Assembly: GCA_014607495.2 (NCBI GenBank)
Contig: CP053149.1
Span: 10,552,120-10,616,119, forward strand
Reading direction: 5' to 3'
Source of the DNA: Carposina sasakii
Lineage: Eukaryota; Arthropoda; Insecta; Lepidoptera; Carposinidae
Length of the DNA: 64,000 bases
The notes under the pieces are model-generated. The model ran no database searches, had not been told where the DNA came from, and saw only the letters and a program-made list of their open reading frames with translations. The position numbers and the translations under genes are program-made. Every line of letters begins with the position of its first letter. Position 1 is the first letter of the stretch. Of the stretch, positions 24,779 to 35,736 are shown one piece after another.

Positions 24779-25965
24779 GTGCTGTGAGTGATGTGACTAT
24801 TGACTATCAGTGTTACTAGACATATATATTTTGTAGCATTCTATAGTATCGACCTACCTGCATCAGGTATAAGGTTAAATTCTTACCCCATCGAATTAAC
24901 TTCTTAAATATTTTCTTTCCGAGTCTGAGAAAATACTCGTATAAAAATGTAGTTACAATGTTAGAGTCAAATCTTCAAAACCCACTAAGGGTAAAGTTGC
25001 TTTTTGTAGATTTTCAGGATACTTCAGAAAAACTTCGATTAAACTGTATATTTTGACTTTTATTATGCGAATTAGAGGGAAAATTTATCTAGATTATAAT
25101 TGAAAAGAAACTCCACCTTTCATGATGAGAAATTAATAGTTTTATCGGGCTCATTTTGCTATTTAGTGATCCGAGCTAGCTACAGGTTGTTGAGCCAGAT
25201 AGATATAGAGGAAAATTCCTGAAGCTGCCTGAAACTCTCTACTTAGTTACTCCAACCTTGTACCTAAGCTTAGATCAAAATAAGACCTTATAAGTACCTG
25301 TTCTTACTATTTACACTATGCTACTACTACTGTACTGCAATATCATTGTTGCTAAGTAGATAGGTGCCAAAACAACGCGATATTTCCCATAAATTAACAC
25401 CTCATGTCTAGTTCTTAGTTTTAGTCGACTGTACCTTTATTCTACCTATAGGTCTAGATAAGATGCCTAGGTAAGTAATGAAGCAGTAGATAACTGCAGT
25501 ACCTCTCTGCTTTCAATATTTCACAACCAGTTTAATTCATAAATTTAATAATGACAAATGTAATTTTCAATCAATTAAATATGCATTAGATTGAATTCTA
25601 CGAGTTTTGAACAGTAATGTTATCGACAGCTAATCAGATAAATTTAGCAAAGAAATCATAAAAAACTTTCCTGCATTAATTTTATTATACTTAACAATAT
25701 CTTTGCAATATGTACCTAAGTAAATCCATCAGTAGGATAACATTTACGTATTTTCCTGAAAAAGGTGCACGTTGATTTTTACATTATTTTCCTAAAATTA
25801 TTATTTTTGATGGTAAAGTATTTGTAATTGGTACTTTCCTAACTATGTTCTTGTTTATCCTGTAACACGTGTTATTTATTTTTAAGTTGAATGTATATGA
25901 TTAGAAAAGTAAAATATTGTGATAGTAATGTAAATAAACCATTTCGGTATTTTATTTTGTGAATT
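24779..25965 (+). other. 3' UTR of the CBF-beta gene
   Basis: After the stop there is about 1.15 kb of AT-rich non-coding sequence to the first canonical poly(A) signal. No other gene is visible. UTR status is inferred from the distance to that signal. Confidence 0.55.
25933..25938 (+). terminator. Poly(A) signal, CBF-beta gene
   Basis: AATAAA inside GTAAATAAACC, followed by a T/G-rich stretch (GTATTTTATTTTGTG). It is the first canonical signal seen after the stop codon. Confidence 0.55.
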
Positions 25966-26519
25966 TTATTCATCCATGAGTATTCCTCCTCTGTGCTCAT
26001 AAAAAGCATCTTCTGCAAATAAGTAGCTACAGCTTAATTATCTTGATATTTGGGTAGATACCTACTTACAATGAAATTTTATCCCAAATTCTGTAGATAT
26101 TGCAATAAGTTTATATGAGTTATAGAGTGAATGAGTGGCCGTTCCGCATACCGACGTATGTAGTACGAGGAAAATATTAGTATAATGTACTATGTACTTA
26201 CTCGTACTTCCTATTATCCTACTAATCTAGACACGCGGTGGCGTGTCAAGCCAAAGTTCCAGCTTGAGCAGAACTGGCGAGCAACACCGTATGTAATTTA
26301 ACACGAGCCATTTGGAGCCACTTTTGATACCCTCATAATTCAAAAACTGTTTCACGTAAACTTGTCAAATTAGGCTCACATATTGAGGCCTGATTTGGAG
26401 TAGTTTTCATATACGAATTATATTATAGCCTTCGTAAGCTCTAAAAGTGTTACCTGTTGGTTATTATTTTATTATTCCGCAAATTTCTCTCTTCCATGAC
26501 TATTTAATAGTAGGTATTT

Positions 26520-26678
26520 AATAATAAAACTCGCCGTCATCATTCTGTTGCATATGACTACTCCTACACTGTCTATGCAGTCAAGCTGTGGAACTCACTA
26601 CCTCACACCATACGTGATTGTCCTACAATTGACATATTTAAGACACAAATAAAGGCATACTACCTTTCTCTTCCTTAG
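26520..26678 (+). mobile_element. CR1/Jockey-type LINE, C-terminal fragment
   Basis: An open frame ends with YAVKLWNSLPHTIRDCPTID, then FKTQIKAYYLSLP and a stop. The pattern LWNSLP..IR....ID.FK..IK..Y is the usual C-terminus of CR1/Jockey-group reverse transcriptases. Everything upstream is gone, so this is a 5'-truncated relic. Confidence 0.7.
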
Positions 26679-26801
26679 TAGAGCTGTCGGTTATTTTATT
26701 ATTCAAATCAAATCATTTATTTTGCACAAAACATGATTTAGTCTAGTTCACACATATTTTGTCATGGGAGACATGCAAAAAACTTATTCTATTTAAAAAT
26801 T

Positions 26802-27211
26802 CATCATCATCATCATCATTTACAGCCCTGAGAAGTCCACTGTTGGACATAGGCCTCCCCCAATAACCTCCACTCCGACCGGTCGAAAGCAGCCTGCATC
26901 CAACCGACGCCCGCAACATTGACCAGGTCATCCGTCCACCTCGCGGGTGGCCTTCCCACGCTGCGCTTGCCGATACGTGGTATCCACTCTAGAACTTTCC
27001 GACTCCATCGGCCATCAGTTCTTCGAGCTATGTGCCCTGCCCATTGCCACTTAAGCTTGCTGGACCGTTCAGCTATGTCGGTGATCTTTGTACGTCTGCG
27101 GATCTCCTCATTTCTGATTCGATCACACAGAGAGATCCCAAGCATAGCTCTCTCCATCGCTCGCTGTGCGATCTTGAGCTTTTTTATAAGGCACAGTTAG
27201 AGACCACGTCT
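26802..27211 (-). mobile_element. 5'-truncated RTE-type LINE with target duplication
   Basis: The minus strand encodes the C-terminal end of a LINE reverse transcriptase (EIRRRTKITDIAERSSKLKW, then GHIARRTDGRWS and SVGRPPARWTDDL) up to a stop, followed by a (GAT)n tail. TTTAAAAATT occurs at both edges (26792-26801 and 27212-27221), a 10-base target-site duplication marking an intact insertion. The element is truncated at the bases corresponding to GAGACCACGTC, also present at about 52846 in the longer copy at 52464-53385. The frame is still open for 113 codons, so the insertion is fairly young. Confidence 0.85.
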
Positions 27212-28100
27212 TTTAAAAATTAATCATAAATAATTCTAATATTTCTGGTACAAATACATATTCTTATTACATAAAAATGTAAAACGTTATCATATTATGT
27301 CAGATTAAAGTAATACAAATAGGAATATACATAAATTCATTATAAAATAAAAAATATCCAATTTGATTTCAAATTTAGCCGCCAAAAATTCATTTACTGA
27401 GTAAACGCCACTCATCAATAATTCCGTATGTTGCCTTTTAAATATGGATTAGTCTTTATGGATATAGGTTTATTGTGTACACATACAATCTACCTTTTTC
27501 ACACAACTTTCGCTATCACAAGTGGTTTGCTGGAAGAAATCTCTTATAGGGATAAGTACGACTTTGTACATTGTCAATGTAAAATATTTTTCTATATATT
27601 TTTACAATAAAGAATAGAATAGAATAATTCGAAATGTCTCAGTGTACAATATAAGATAAATAAATAATATTGATATATTTAGATACGACTTCTTTTGTCG
27701 TTGGAACTTGGCTTTCATTTTCACATTTATATTTTTGATGATACTATAAACGCGAAAGTGTGTGAGGATGTATGTAAGGATGTAAATAATATTTAATGTA
27801 AGGATGTTTGTTGGTCTTTCACACAAAAACTACTGAATGGATTTTGATCAAACTTCACAATGAGTAACACATAGGCTACAATTTATGCCGGGAAAATATT
27901 TTTATCTCAGATTATTTTGACATTTTGTTTTTTCTGCAGTCCACGCGGACGGAGTCGCGGGCATCCACAAGTCTTTAATAAATGTAATAGAAAGGGAAAG
28001 TTAATTAGAAAATAGCTTAATAAGTCTACCTATTAAACCACCTATTTAGAAGTTTCGACCGAGTCTATTGTTTGACATACCAAAAATTAGAAACTCAGCT
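27212..28100. other. Intergenic DNA with a repeat fragment
   Basis: AT-rich. A copy of the 'GTCCACGCGGACGGAGTCGC GGGC' repeat occupies about 27740-27985, containing AACTACTGAATGGATTTTGA and TGCCGGGAAAATATTTTTAT. It is of the same kind as at 51945-52185. No gene was seen. Confidence 0.5.
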
Positions 28101-28127
28101 CCTACTTATAAAAGCTAGCTTAGCACA

Positions 28128-28400
28128 AAAGCGGGTGCGCTTTTCAGCCGCTGTTCAGCATTTCACAAAGGCGTGGGTTCGATCCCAGGTCTGTACCAAT
28201 GTTTTTTTTTATGTAGGTATGTACTTAGGTACATACGGATTTTCAAAAAATTGTCACTTGCTATCCCGAGGAGGGTTGGCGTCGTGCAGGCAGCCGGCCG
28301 TAAAACAAATGCCAAATCTTTGGCAATGTGAGTTTCGAAAGAAACCATATTGTACCGACCCCATGAATAATGGGATGAGGACAGGAAGATGATGATGATG
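28128..28400 (+). mobile_element. tRNA-derived SINE with 15-base target duplication
   Basis: The head contains a pol III box B (GGTTCGATCCC, 28176-28186). The body includes CGAGGAGGGTTGGCGTCGTG and CATGAATAATGGGATGAGGA. The tail is (GAT)n. AGCTAGCTTAGCACA flanks both sides exactly (28113-28127 and 28401-28415), proving retroposition. The GAT-repeat tail matches the RTE-type LINE at 26802-27211, its likely source of reverse transcriptase. The perfect duplication suggests recent insertion. Confidence 0.88.
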
Positions 28401-28439
28401 AGCTAGCTTAGCACAGAATTTTAGTAGGTACCTATTATT

Positions 28440-28610
28440 AATTAGAAGTCTACCTTACAAACAAGACAAAGACGGGCTTCTGTTCATTGAAGCGAAAAGG
28501 GAGGCCTTGTGCCTGCCAGTCCCCTTCGTGCCATCCGGCACATCACTAGAATTAAAGGCAATTAGCCATTCATTCGCCGTCTGTTCTTAAACTTTGCATG
28601 TACAAGTAGT
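28440..28610. promoter_or_regulatory. Candidate non-coding regulatory island
   Basis: A unique, GC-balanced block (GGGAGGCCTTGTGCCTGCCA, then AATTAAAGGCAATTAGCCAT) with homeodomain-type ATTA cores in AT-rich repeat-filled DNA. It is neither repetitive nor coding as far as can be seen. Function is inferred. Confidence 0.2.
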
Positions 28611-28675
28611 TGTTATATGAAGGGTAGTGCTTTTGCAATATAAAGTTGGAGTAGGTAGGTAAGTCATACCTATAC

Positions 28676-29032
28676 CAACGAAGGGTACGTACTCTATACA
28701 TCAAATAAAGTAAGTTTATGCCAAAAAAAATGCTGGGAAACGATGTACATAAATTTTTTGATATTTTTTTTTAAATTACTTGATCGGGCGAAATTTAAAG
28801 TGTCCAGTGTTTGTGCTAGTTTTTTCATAGATATTTCTCGTGAAAAAATCTTGCTACACGCGTCAATGTGCATTTATGCAGAAAAACGCAGTCTATTTAC
28901 TCAACTTTGGGCCCTAATATTTTGGAAACCAGACACTTAGGTACCAGGTATGCTTCCATGGAGAAAAATGATCGTGATGATGAGGAGATTCCGTAGTTTT
29001 CGGGAACGTTGACGACCAAAAATCACCCAGTA
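28676..29032. mobile_element. TIR element, most complete copy of its family
   Basis: Starts AAGGGTACGTACTCTATACA and ends GGGAACGTTGACGACCAAAA ATCACCCAGTACAG. The right end is the inverse of the left end at 49708 (CAGGGTATTTTTTGGTCGTC). Related partial copies are at 22960-23215, 31379-31525 (inverse) and 49708-49890. It contains ATCTTGCTACACGCGTCAAT, shared with 31.45 kb. Non-coding. Confidence 0.7.
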
Positions 29033-30753
29033 CAGGTTCTCTTGTCATATTGTGTCGCGCACGTATTATGTAATAAGTAGGTATTTACATACTAAAATAA
29101 GTAATCATCTAACATTTAAAACGGGTTCTACTACCAATACATGTCTTAGCTCTACATAACAAAAGTCCCTCTATCCTGTCTGCTAACAACTGAACAGATA
29201 TTCTCATAAAACTCAGTAACTGTTCGTAACTTTATCTACTTTTGAAGGTTGGTATACTTGCTTAGATTTTTAACCGGGGAGAATTTGTGTGTATGATAAA
29301 AAGTTTCACATTTTTTTGTATTTATTCGGTAATCGACACCAATGAAGTTATACTTACATTGGTTAAACCGCAGCTAGTGTGTGGGACGTCTATACCTGGG
29401 ATGACAGAAAAGACCGCAGACGTAGGGAATCGATTGCCAGAATATAAATTTTATTATGAATTATTATTTTACAGAATATCAAGCTAATGTGTACAAATTA
29501 TTCCAGAAAAACAAAAGGTATTAAACCAGGGCAGCACGCGCGCCGCACCTGTGCGCCCGCGCCTCCTCGACCCGCCCATGCTCATTATACGCAATTTGCC
29601 TAAATAAGGAAACGTTCAAATTCATGCTCGTTGAACATGGCTTCAGTAGATTACACATTTTAAATGTTGTAAAATTAACTCGGTGTCTAACTTGTAATTA
29701 GAGAATGTTGAAATGGATATAGGGGGACAATAGAAAGGTATGCTAAGCGAAATGCTATGAAAATGCTTCAATTTCTGTATACCTAGATTCTTTCCAAATG
29801 GGTTATTTTCACGGCAGTTCGTTTATTCGGTTAACAACCCTTACTTAGGCCTTTTGTTTCTGTCTCCTGTAATCTTTTGTTACTGTCTCCTATAGCATAG
29901 TCTGCATCGTGTGTATTACCTACAACTTGCTTTAACTTTGTACCTATACAACTGATACAACCTTCTGATAAAAAAAAACATCTAAATGTGTGATGTTGGT
30001 ATGTATCCATTGACAATATTTTTAAATACTGAGGCAATATCCGATCTTAAGCTCAGAGAATGTAAGATCATTGAAACCTAGTGAGATAGTATCTCATACT
30101 TAGTAGATATTATAAGAACGAGGATCAGGGATCTTGTAGGTAGCTGATAAAAAACTACTATGGTGATGCATTACACCTTATGCGGAACTGAGCTCTGCAG
30201 AGCAGATTAGTATCTTCCTTCATTTTATTGTGACATATGGCACCTTGACCGTCAAAATCGAGCAGGTACCTACACCTTTATTGGCCATTATCTGATCAAT
30301 AACGACAAAAAATGGGTGCTGTTTGCAGCAAAACTCGGAGCACGTTATCCAGCTCTCGTGCACAATAAAGCCGGTGATTTATCTGAGTATTCTTTTTGCG
30401 CAAAAAGCGCAGGTCAGTATAGGAGCGAAGCACCAAAAGGGCATTTCGTGTAATCCGGCCGCGAGCCGTGGGAACCGGGTCCCTCCGCGCCAGGCAGCCA
30501 TCCACGTTACATGTTCCTCGTACACCGAACGATATACTTACTTAGATTAAACCTTTGTATTTACCCATACCGCCAAAATACATATCTACCGTTAAAATTT
30601 TCATGTTGGTTGAACCTCTTTAGATACCCTTTACCATCATGGCATAATATGAACTAGGTATGCCATGATGATAAGAGGTAGGTACCACAATATATAGGTA
30701 CAAACGTCCATAACTCGGACGATACTAATATCAATAGGTACTTACTACTTATA
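29033..30753. other. Intergenic DNA, no gene seen
   Basis: GC-richer unique patches lie at about 29525-29580 (GCGCGCCGCACCTGTGCGCC) and 30290-30510 (CCGGCCGCGAGCCGTGGGAA); both are possible regulatory DNA. A short relic of the palindromic family (GGTATGCTAAGCGAAATGCT ATG) is at about 29736. Open frames are short and unconvincing. Confidence 0.45.
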
Positions 30754-31014
30754 CAGGATATAACAGAAGGGCTTACTATATTCAAAGAAATGTTAATGAA
30801 AGTAACCCATTATAGAGAGCCTATCCACCGATATTAGAATCACCTACCTATACAAGAAAAACATTCCAGAGTTGTTTGGAAATTTGCCCATATTTTCTGG
30901 AAATTATAAATATGCGATTTCGAGTCTCAAATAATATCGTTGATAGGTTCTTTGTAGTGGCGCTAAACCAACCACGTGGCTTTCCGCTTAACATGCGCCT
31001 TTTCTTACGCTCTG
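30754..31014. mobile_element. Diverged 260-base palindromic MITE (TA-flanked)
   Basis: Left end CAGGATATAACAGAAGGGC after TA; right end CCGCTTAACATGCGCC ... GCTCTG before TA. Internal ATGCGATTTCGAGTCTCAAA matches the better copies at 33604-33861 and 34566-34828. It has many substitutions, so it is the oldest of the three. Confidence 0.65.
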
Positions 31015-31378
31015 TATATGAGATTAAAAAACTCTTTTAGTTTTACCCAATATGCCTCCATAAGCTTAAATATGTACCTACATACTTTATTGCATGACTT
31101 TTTAATTTTTTTAAATGTTTCAAAATTGTAATGTGGTTTGTGTTCTACCTACACCACCTGCACAGTATAATATCATCAAATTGGTGGTTATACGAAAGTT
31201 GTTTAATATGACACTGTCTTGGAGGAGAAGCTTCATAGGGCTTCCCGAAAACACGTGAACCAACCGGTCTCATATCACACTTGAGTTGGCGCGGGTGAGC
31301 GTGATGGCTTCCAGTGCGGCTGGCTGGGCAATACTAGGCGTCTTCAGATACTACTTAGCTAGTCACTAGGTATTATAC

Positions 31379-31735
31379 AGGGTGTTTGTGACAGCTAGGC
31401 AAATATTGATACCATGACTTCATACCATGATTCTGAGGCGGAAAACACTGAAAATTTTCACACGTTTTTCTGCATAAATGCACATAGACGCGCGTAGCAA
31501 GATTTTTTCACGAGAAATCTATACATATAATAAAATTGTAACGGATCGATGCAGTTTTCAGGAATATATTGTCTCTCTCTCAAATCTATCTCGGGTAAAA
31601 AAAAATCGTTTTCTTATTAATATTTTTTGGAATATATTGTGACAGGACCCACTTGACATACATGCTACTTTTTATCCCGGGAAAATGTTGTTATCCCGGA
31701 TAATTTCGAAATTTTGTTTTTTCTGCAGTCCAACT
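31379..31735. mobile_element. Two abutting repeat fragments
   Basis: 31379-31525 begins TACAGGGTGTTTGTGACAGC and contains the inverse of the 28.82-28.88 kb text (CACGTTTTTCTGCATAAATG). 31526-31735 is a deletion derivative of the repeat at 48186-48470 (TGTAACGGATCGATGCAGTT TTCAGGAATATATTG, later TTTTTTCTGCAGTCCA). One has inserted next to or into the other. Confidence 0.6.
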
Positions 31736-33554
31736 GTTTATTCCAACTTGTTCCAACTGTTTATTCTTTATCCCAATAAATTTTGAAAATGAAATGAAAA
31801 TGAAATAAAATGAAAATCTCCCGAAAAAAAGGCGACCAATCTCTACGGAGATTAGCCAGGTACGCAGGAGATATTATAGTGCACAAGTGTGTGTGCAAAC
31901 GCAGATGCACTCTCTCATAGTCCGATGAGGCGGAAAGCCAACACGACCGGAGACAGATCAGGCGCAGGACCAACAGTTTTACGTGTTTTCCGAGGCACGA
32001 GCTAAGTGAAAATTTTACATTAAAATCTGTACATGAAATAAATATTGACCAATATTATATGTATAGGTATGTTTATTTTAGGCTGTATGTAGGTGGGTTC
32101 GACTAATACTTTATGACCCAAAGTCAACCTCACCTGACCGTGGTGCACCCATTGAGTTTTCAAACATGAAAACTTAGTTAAATAGCTTACTTGCGTATTT
32201 AGAATGGCACGGAAACATTTCCTATTGGATTCGTTACCAGTCGCTAAATTGTTGTACTTATGTTGTACCTATACCCGAAAAGCAGCGGTCGGCTTAACCA
32301 CGTGAGATTTTGTAGGCTAATTGGTAAAAAGTGGGTTTGTATTCTCTTTTAAATTTATCTCGGATATTATGCTAGAAAGAGGATATTATGGCCATTTTAA
32401 GGGGCGGCAGGCGTTATTTCTCATATTTTTTCTTTGTCTTTTTTGTTAAATTTGCTAAGCAACAAATGTCCCATATCCCATGTCATAGCAAGTTACTTAT
32501 AAAAATGACAAAGCTAGGTAGGTAAGTACTTTCTTTTATTGGAAACTCTCATACTAAATTAAACAGGTTTGTTTATTTACGTAGGTACGTATTGATTTTA
32601 TTGCGTCAGATTCTAAAGTTAATAAAGCTGTTTGTTTATCCTGTAGTTTTAAACGAAGGTTTTAAATGACTGGCAGCAGGGCGTACATCAAATGGCCCAG
32701 TTTTATGCGTCCAAGTCCCGAAGCTCGCGGCACTTTGAGCGTTGAGCGCCTGTCGTACACATGCTTCCTGGAATTTATGTCTGTTTTCTTCGTACTAAAT
32801 GGCCGTGTCGTTAAACACGATATAGATTACAACATAAAGCTATATTAACTATTTGTTTGTAATAAAAAGAGCGTGGTTTGTTGTGCCGAATGATGGGCAA
32901 GGAAGGAGAAGGTGCATTTAGGTCGTAACACTTATCTAATTTAGGTAGTGCAGAAGGGCCTTAAAAAGTCTTACCTAACTTTAATTTAGGGTTTGGTCTA
33001 GTCATGAGACACATTTTCAACATTCAATCAAGCCATTCAAGTAACGACACTATCACAGATTTTATACGATATACATACACGACTTATATTTAAATACAGA
33101 GTGTTGGCGAAGGAAAAATTAATTAATTACGTAGTACGTAATTGATATCTTACAATTAAGTGTCACTCTCGTAATTTTCATAAGTTTAGTGGAACCTATA
33201 GGTAGGTACTTTATGTGAATATGTAACTAAGTATAATATTTTATATTTAAGTACATACCTACCCAGTAGATATTGATTTTGTATTACTGAACTACCCCTC
33301 AATATGATACTTAACATCGCAGGAATACTCAGGCAGGTATGAATGAGAATAGATTTATTAACGGTAATCCATCGCCACGTGCGGGATAATCTGGGCTAAT
33401 TGAGAGCGCGCCGTTGATCCCGGATCATCAGGTGCCCATCATCCCTTGCGCTCCGCACCCCATTCGCCCGACATTTAACTTCCTATACCCTCTCAATTTT
33501 TCCGTATCTCTACATTATTTCTAGACTACACTGTGAATATACAACAAAATTGAT
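31736..33554. other. Intergenic DNA, no gene seen
   Basis: No exon structure was recognised. Unique GC-balanced patches occur at about 32660-32850 and 33360-33500. The second includes an E-box CACGTG (about 33376) and GGGATAATCTGGGCTAATTG with homeodomain-like cores. Both are candidate regulatory sequences by composition only. Confidence 0.4.
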
Positions 33555-33861
33555 AGATATGTTAAGCGAAAAACTATACTAGTTAAATATAGCCCAATGT
33601 ATACAGGATGTAACAAAAAGGGTATGTTAAGCGAAAAGCTATGTAAATAGCCTACTATAGAGAATCTATTTCCAAAATTTGAGACTCGAAATCACATTTT
33701 AATTTTTCAAGATTGTATGAAAATTCCTGAGATTTAAAAATTCTCCATACTATCGGGAAAAATAAACATGTGATTTCAGGTCTCAAATTTTGTTGACAGG
33801 TTCTCTACAGTGGGCTATTTACATAGCTTTTCGCTTAACATACCCTTTTTGTTACATCCTG
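33555..33861. mobile_element. Palindromic MITE, intact copy, with adjoining relic
   Basis: The intact element is 33604-33861 (258 bases): CAGGATGTAACAAAAAGGGT ATGTTAAGCGAAAAGCTATG at the left and its inverse at the right (GTTACATCCTG), between TA dinucleotides. It would form a near full-length hairpin. Directly before it, 33555-33590 is a relic of the same family (ATATGTTAAGCGAAAAACTA). There is no coding potential. Confidence 0.88.
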
Positions 33862-34218
33862 TATAGGTAACCTTGGAGGTATCCACAAAATTTCATGTGC
33901 CTACGACTCAAAATCACATGTACCTATGTAATACATAATATATTTCTCATATGAATATATTCCGAGTTGTTAAGGAATATCTCCATACTAGGTAGGTACC
34001 TACAGTAGGTACCTTATACTTGAGTACCAGTCTACCAAGAAACGTCGACCTAGGTATTTAGTACCTACCTACTTATTACGTAGGTATGCTACCACAACAT
34101 CGATGTACCACAAACATAAAAGACGTCCTCTGCTGATACCCAGGGTAACAAGTTTTGTAGGTATTACAAAAATGAAACGAAGCTGAAGGAGTAGATAGTC
34201 TAACATTACTAAATTATT

Positions 34219-34348
34219 CTACTGACAACATAGTCCGAAAATCACACTGCGGTCACCAACCCACCTGCCCAGCGTTGAGACTATGGGCAAACCCCCCTGT
34301 GGCAGTAGTAGTCCAGCAGTGGACTGCAATAGGCTGAAGAAGAAGAAG
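34219..34348 (+). mobile_element. Short RTE-derived non-autonomous element
   Basis: Begins ACTGACAACATAGTCCGAAA, continues CACTGCGGTCACCAACCCAC, and ends GTCCAGCAGTGGACTGCAAT AGGCTGAAGAAGAAGAAG. AAATTATT flanks both sides (34211-34218 and 34349-34356), an 8-base target duplication. It shares its text with 13733-13810 and 57380-57525 but carries no protein segment. Confidence 0.8.
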
Positions 34349-34565
34349 AAATTATTGCTAGATTCTAGATTTCACGTTATATATAATCCATGTTTTCAAA
34401 ACAGTGACGTGGTTAGGTAGGTATAGGTTTACGCGGGATTTCATAATGAAATGTTTATAAAAAGTGGCATGTGTGAATCTACATATGTATAAACGTAATA
34501 ACTACATTAGACCAGATTTTTAAACTTGAATCATATGTAGTCTTATATAGGTAGTTACCATTATA

Positions 34566-34828
34566 CAGGCTGTAACAAAAGGGGTATGTTAAGCGAAAAG
34601 CTATGAATATAGCCCACTATATGTAGAGAACCTATCCCCAAAATTTGAGACCAGAAATCATATGTTTATTTTCCAGATACTATGGAGGATTCCTAACCCA
34701 CTTAGGAATGTTCATACAATCTTGAAAAATAAACATCTGATTTCGAGTCTCAAATTTTGGGGATAGATTCTCTACAGTGGGTTGTTTTTATAGCATTTCG
34801 CTTAACATACCCTTTTTGTGACACCCTG
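34566..34828. mobile_element. Palindromic MITE, second good copy
   Basis: Left end CAGGCTGTAACAAAAGGGGT ATGTTAAGCG; right end CGCTTAACATACCCTTTTTG TGACACCCTG, within TA. It is the same family as 33604-33861, 700 bases away. Confidence 0.88.
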
Positions 34829-35331
34829 TATAAGGATCTACTTCGCTTGTAATTATTTACTTATAGGTATGTCAATAGACGCCCAGCCATACATTTGAGC
34901 TTCTATTTGTCGTGCCATATCTTAAACGCTGTCACCGAATCTAGTAATAAATCTAAGTTCACTATGGGTGCACCACCCACCGGGCCCTACACCCTCCACA
35001 GACCCTCTAATCTGATAACTCATAACTGCGAAAACAAGCACTTGCACTACCTACAATCGCCGAAAGAAACCAGATCCGAGCACCTAGCATGCAAAATAAT
35101 ACATCGCACTATTCCGAATGTTTCAAACTTCCAAATTGTAACGCCTTATACAATTTAATTTATAAATTTAAGTTTCAAAACGACCCTAATCGTCTATAAT
35201 AAATACAATAACATAAATGGATAACATAAATAAGTACCATAGAAATGTAGATACCAAATCCCTGGTAGGTACTGATGATAAGTCAAACACAGTAATACTG
35301 CGAAAACTTAAAAAAAAAACAAATTTTAAAG
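34829..35331. other. Intergenic DNA, no gene seen
   Basis: The 87-codon plus-strand frame at 34895 shows no recognised motif and no splice context. It is left uncalled. Confidence 0.4.
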
Positions 35332-35640
35332 ATTCGGCGGGAAAAGCTGGAAGGGAGCGTGTAACTTTTTTCTTATAGTCAAATATGTAAATAACTTGCA
35401 TGAGTCTATAAAGTGATGTTTATTGGTAGATACACTCGTTTTTGAGGATCTTCCCAAGGTTTTCAATCATCTATCATTCACCAACTAAAGACAATGGCAG
35501 TATGGACATAGTTGCCGTTGCCTTTCCTATCTAATCTAAAAAAAATAGTTTTTTTTGTCTAGGGTTTTTTATATCAACTAAAGACAATGGCTGTATGGAC
35601 ATAGTTTCCTTGGCTTTCCTTCGGGATAAAGTAATATTAA
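35332..35640. mobile_element. Relic of a dispersed repeat (core ACTAAAGACAATGGCTGTAT)
   Basis: Contains GATTCGGCGGGAAAAGCTGG AAG (also at about 46215) and two copies of the core CTAAAGACAATGGC(A/T)GTATGGACATAGTT (about 35487 and 35578). The same core lies at 39005, 40585, 40900, 46125 and 46545, including the inner ends of both arms of the foldback element at 39889-41611. These are probably remains of the same transposon group. Confidence 0.6.
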
Positions 35641-35736
35641 AAATTTAGTTTTTGAGTATGGTTATTGATGTCTTTTTTTTTCTCTTAGATTTTTCTATTG
35701 TTTTAATTAGCTCGCTCTTAATTTTGTTAATTCTAA

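Noticed and set aside
32666..32848. 60-codon frame, and the 87-codon frame at 34895
   Set aside because: Residue composition not random-looking, but no motif, splice signal or partner exon; left as intergenic.
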